A stretch of DNA of 64,000 nt, taken from Clytia hemisphaerica. Taxonomy: Eukaryota > Cnidaria > Hydrozoa > Leptothecata > Clytiidae. A program made the position numbers and the translations under genes. The notes beneath the pieces are model-generated. The model was given only the letters and a program-made list of their open reading frames with translations, made no database searches and was not told the DNA's origin. Positions 52,001 to 57,722 of the stretch are shown here, in pieces (position 1 is the stretch's first letter; each line of letters starts with the position of its first letter). The stretch spans positions 141,926-205,925 of the forward strand of contig CACVBU010000508.1 of assembly GCA_902728285.1 (NCBI GenBank), read 5' to 3'.

Positions 52001-55000
52001 GACCTTTTCATAAATTACATCACGAACATCACTTGCCTCGTATTCAAACAATTACCATGGTGATTATGTCCCTTTAGACATTAAATGATTTTTTTATAAA
52101 TAGAAAGTAGTCTTAATAAAATCCGCTGTGAGTTAATCACCTTGGTAATAATTTCAAAACGAGGCAAGTGATGTTCGTGACTTAATCTATGAAAAGGCCG
52201 ATTGCCGGTCTCGAAATAACGGTCAGAGATTGATCCTTTTCGACTCAACGAACTCATAATATTCACGCTAAACCAACCCTAAATCGGACATTATGTTCTT
52301 ACCCACTTGAAATTGTTATTTTAGTCACGAGTAGACTTTTCTAGAGCAGTCAACTCGAATTTTTATGTAATTCGAACTAAAATATTGATGCCTTCGGCTG
52401 AAAAGTGGTTTAAATTATTCTCTGTGATTCGAATCTTTCTCTAATTCGAATAGTCGAGAGTCAACTGAACTTTTTTCTTCATCCAGTCACTGTTACGATT
52501 ACAATCCAGCCATTCAACCACGTTGCAATGTTGTGTTGGGAGTGATCAGTAAAGAAAGCAAAGAAGATGATATCAACAGGGCACTTGATGTTTTGACTAA
52601 GGTAAAAATAATATGGTGACCTAGTGGTTTTTTGGTAAAGGTGTATCTATCTTAAGGAGTGATCAGATGGTTTGAGGTATTTGACATGTAGATTCCTTTT
52701 ATTGTCCTCAGCAGGACCTTAAGATATTTTTGCCTGATTACTTCCCAAAGTTGAAACATTCAAGTTTTTGACTTTTTAGTAAAGAAAACAATACAATTTC
52801 ACCTATGCTATTTCTAGCATTCGAATAACTAGTTTATAACTAATTTAACGTTACATTACTTCGATGCAAGGGAATATTACCTTTTTACAAGAGCTCTCAT
52901 ACACTATTTTGTTTTCGATAGCGTCGTCGAAAAAATATATATTTATATTTTTCGTTACCACTGTCCTTAAAAGCTGACCGCGCCAGTAAGGGCTGATAAG
53001 TTTATTGAATTTTAGTTGATTTGGTAATCAAATAACCAAACACATATATCCAATAATGGATTTTGATTTTCTAGGCGACTGGTGTTTATCAAGATTTCAA
53101 TTTAGCGGAAGCCACGCTGATGTGCTTGGCCAAATATCAAGCTCTCCTTAAAAAGGTAAGTTGTGTAAGCCTAGGACTGAAAAAAAACATACCACAGACC
53201 TGGTTGTACCCTCTCCACGCACAAAAGATTTGCCCAAAAGTTCCTGGTGGGAGAAATACTCTGAAATTGCATCCCAATTAGAAGCCCTAAGTAGATTTTT
53301 TGGCTGTACACAATAGAATTCGAAATCCCCACTCCTAGCAAGAAGGGATTCAGTTTATCATCACCACTAGCCAGAAATTCTCAATTGATCACTGAGACAG
53401 TGATGTCAGTACAGATCAGTGTGTTTTATCAAAACCAGCAATCATTAAAGTACTCTCGGGATACCTAATAGCCGGGGGGGTTGGAATAAGCGGGGGGGGC
53501 TTGGAAAAAATCTCAAAACTTAATAAGCGGGGGGGGAAGGGGTTTGGAATAAAAATGTCCTGGGTGGAAAATTTTCGAAAAATTAATTAGTGGGGGGACG
53601 GCTATTAGGTACCCAAGAGTACATGTATCAGATGTTTTAACTTCCTCTGTTTGTTTTTTAGGATTCGAGTTTCCACAAAATATTGTTTTGGGTTGCAGTC
53701 AGTGTTCTACAGGTTTGGACTCTCACGCTTCCTTTAACTTATTGGACGTCCCTTTACAACTTTTTAAAGAACCAATGAATTTTTGTTCGGGCTCGGTTGC
53801 TCTTATTTTTCTGCTACTTTGAGCCTCCAATTATCCTTAACCTAATACTTGAGACTTTATATCCAATTTTCAATTATTATAATTCAGCCATTCAAGACTT
53901 GTTCTAAAATTATTCTTAAATTGTCCTAATTTATTCATATATTTGAATCCTTCTTATAACATTGTTCCTATAAAATAGAGCATACTGTATGTTGATCTAA
54001 TGACGAAGTTCCTTATCTTTTTTCGTCAATCCTCTTCAGAGAAATGATGATAGCGATTTCTTCACGGTCAGAATCGCATACCTCGTTACTATCGGAAAAT
54101 CAATGAAATAATGTTTTCTTTTCTTTTGTTTCCAGTTTGGTGAACAAAGTCTTTACCCAGCAGCGCTTTGTCTACTTGAACAAAATCTGTATGTCTCCCA
54201 AGAAAACAATTTGTACACTGTCAATGTAAGTCCAATTTGTCAACATTTAGCCTACCAGCATCCGTTCTCTGTTTTGTTTTGTTTAGAAAGAATGTGAATT
54301 GGCCAAACAAATCACGTCCGATTGGCCATTTTTGGCTGAGGAAGTTTTTTGAGCTGAGAAGGGACCGTCCATATAGAACGTACGCAGTGAAGTTGGGAGG
54401 GAGGTTTAGCAAAAAGCGTACGTCTATTGTTTGAATGACGTGAGCAAGAAATAAGTATATAGATTTGACAAGATATTGTGGCTTCACCGATAAAGTAATA
54501 CACGGGTTAAGATCTCTGTTTTGATTCAGTGTAATCTATAAACGAACTCTCTTCTGATTAAATACTTAAGAGGCGTGGTTTTTTTTTTAGCAAATCTTAG
54601 ATTGTTTACTTGGTTCCTTCAAAATTATACGGAAACTTTTCGAAATTCGTGAATTCGTGTTTTATCTTGGAAGACCCGCCCTTATACAATGTTGAAAAGC
54701 TCTTTCGTTTCACACGGATATCCGTCTCAACGAAGTATACAAAGAGGTATACAAAATTAAACAACAATCTCACCGGAACATATGCTAATTTGCTTGCTTT
54801 GAATAGTGCTTATAATTTGAATTAATTACTTTGTTTCACTTTCTGTAGACTTTACAATCATCTCTCTTGGAATATCGAAATGACATCGCATACCATTGGA
54901 TTTTTAAACAACTTGATCATATTTGTGGATTGAGCTTCTCTTCCTCCTTCGATTTCGCGCTCGCTGCGCTATTACTCAAAGGTGAGTATTGCTTCGTCAC

Positions 55001-57514
55001 CAATCCGTAAATTAAATGACATCATTTGACGTATATCCTACAATTTTCTTACACAGCATTTTTAAAGAAAAGAAAGAATGACTTTCTCCCCTTTCGGTAC
55101 CAAACGAGCACAAATATTGTGAAATTCTTTTGTTTGAACTATGCTTTGTCAGCATAGAGACGTGTCATATCATAAAAATAATACCTTTAAAGTTTACACA
55201 ACCCAGCTAAGAGAATAACCACTTTCACTCTCGACTTTTTTTTCGGGTGGGGTAAAAAAACACATAGGCATGAGTTGCGGCGCTCCTGCGTCTACGCTCC
55301 TACACACCGGTTGGGTTAACCCTTAAGCTGGGAGCAAACCGTCAAACATTGTTCTTCAAACATCGTGACGTTTCATGTTTGAAATCGAAACACGGACGGT
55401 TTGCGGGGTCAAAATTCGTATCATTTCAACAAAGAAATCTCAAAAAATGTTTGAAACAATGTTTGAGCAAGTTCATAATTTGTTCAAACAAATGAAGTCG
55501 TTCTATTGACGTTTTCCATTCCAAACCAAAACTGACGTTATAAAAGAAGACGCCACATTGCTAAAAAAATGTTTGAAGAGTCCCCGCAAACTATCAAACT
55601 TAAAAACCTCAAATGTTTGAAGAGCCATGTTTTACGGTTTGCTCCCAGCTTTAGAACTGATTAGTGAAAATTTGTCTTGCTGAAAAGAATTAGACATTCT
55701 AACTACCATAAAGTGACAAACGGAACTGTTTTAGAAACAGTATAACAATTTTTGGTTAACTAAATTAAATACCTTAAAACTGACTGGGGGTGCTGCTTGA
55801 GGTCCATCGAAAGAGGTTCTTCATGTTTTGCTGATTATTCAACTTCCGCCATTATGGATGCAAATGTTCGATTGTTTGAACAGAACGTTTGCTTCTAAAA
55901 TTTAAATTTTACATAGGTTTCCCGTTTCAAATTTTTTACATCTTTATTAACCGAAATTAATGCTTTAAACGTCGAATTACAAGATCTTTTTTCGAGCTGG
56001 CGAAGGAAACCATTTCATTTGGACAATTTAGTTAGGTGAAAGTGATTAAATTGTAAATTTCGTCGGGGAAAAGTGACGAAAATGCCACTCACGACGAAAA
56101 AAAACCCCGACTGAATAAAACTCCGACATTTTTTTCCCCGATAAGGTATTCAAAAACAAAACTTTTAACAGGACATGAAAAACCTCTATCCATGATATGC
56201 ACCATTGCAATGTCTTCCGAGGACGTAAAATCAGTCAATACGTCACTTTCAACCAATCAGCCGTCCGTGGAAGACATTGCAATGTTGCATATCCTGAATA
56301 GACCACGGAGAGAATAACCGAGAATTATTTATCTTTCTAGGTTTACGTCATCCATCTGCGAAAACGAAGTCGTCGGCTATCAGGATATTGCATTACCTAC
56401 TGACCATATGTTCCAAAGCTCAAGGGTATGCTTTGCTCTTTTTTATTTCATCTTGTCCACTCGCCCGGGGTCCACTTAAGGCCTTTGAAGATTCTAGTTG
56501 TTTTTGGATGGTGAAAGTAGGGTAAAGAAATTCTTTAATTGAAAATAAGGAATTGAAATCTTTTATTCATGTAGGTTTCACTCTCATAATTATGGTATAG
56601 TTTTGTTGTCTTTTTCAAAATGGCGACCTTGTCAAGTGCTCGTTGTCTACTTCACTTGACTCAGCGTCATCAAAAATTATCAAAAAGCAAAGTTCAGCCA
56701 GAAGTAGACTCTTGTTTGATTTTTGTGCACTGACATTCATGATATGACATCCAAAGGGACCACCACACCTACTCTAAATAAGGGCGCTTGAAATAGCTTA
56801 ATTTTTGGTCCAGCTTAGAACATTTCGTTACAGTGCATTATCATTTTTCTGTCGCTGTCCGTGGTGCTGTATGTCCGTTGTTGAAAAAGAAGCGCTTTGT
56901 CAATACAAGTTCATTTTGGAAAAAACGGCGCCTCGCAAAAATTACTGCACTTCGAAAACTTTGATTTCTGGTACGAAGTGTACGCATTGCGAACAAACAT
57001 TCGACTATTGCTATGTCGCTGGACCATCATACGCCGCTTCGGTTTCTTGTTGTGTCTTGGAACATCGATAGGAAATGTAAAAATTGTTTCCATTAACCTT
57101 AACTAGCTTGTGCTTTTCTAATTGACCCTTCCAGAAAATGTCCGTACATGGGGGGCGGAGGATATAGTGTCCGGGGGGTAGTGAAAATCTACAAAATTTG
57201 CCTTGTCCGGGCTTGGCTTGCCTTTTCACTTGCTCTATATTTGTCTTGCTCTGTTTGAGGGTAATTTTGAATGGCTAGGGGGTCAACCGATGCTTGTCCA
57301 GGGTGGTACACCTACTGTCCGGGGGATCAAATGTCACAATTTCCAAGGGGTCAATTTCCAGAAAATGTTATATCCTCCACCAATTTTCATATCTTGACTT
57401 TCAATGTTTTCTTAATCCATGCTTTTGCTTTCTCTCTCTCTAACAGGACCAAAGAAAAGTTTGAAGTGAACAAACACACTGTACCATACTTAGCAGGTCA
57501 GTATGAGTCATCTA

Positions 57515-57567
<53 letters not shown>

Positions 57568-57690
57568 TGATTTTTGATTGATTTATAGATTTTTTGATTG
57601 ATTTATAGATTTTTTGATTGATTGATTTGATTTTTGATTGATTTATAGATTTTTTGATTGATTGATTTGATTTTTGATTGATTGATTGAT

Positions 57691-57722
<32 letters not shown>

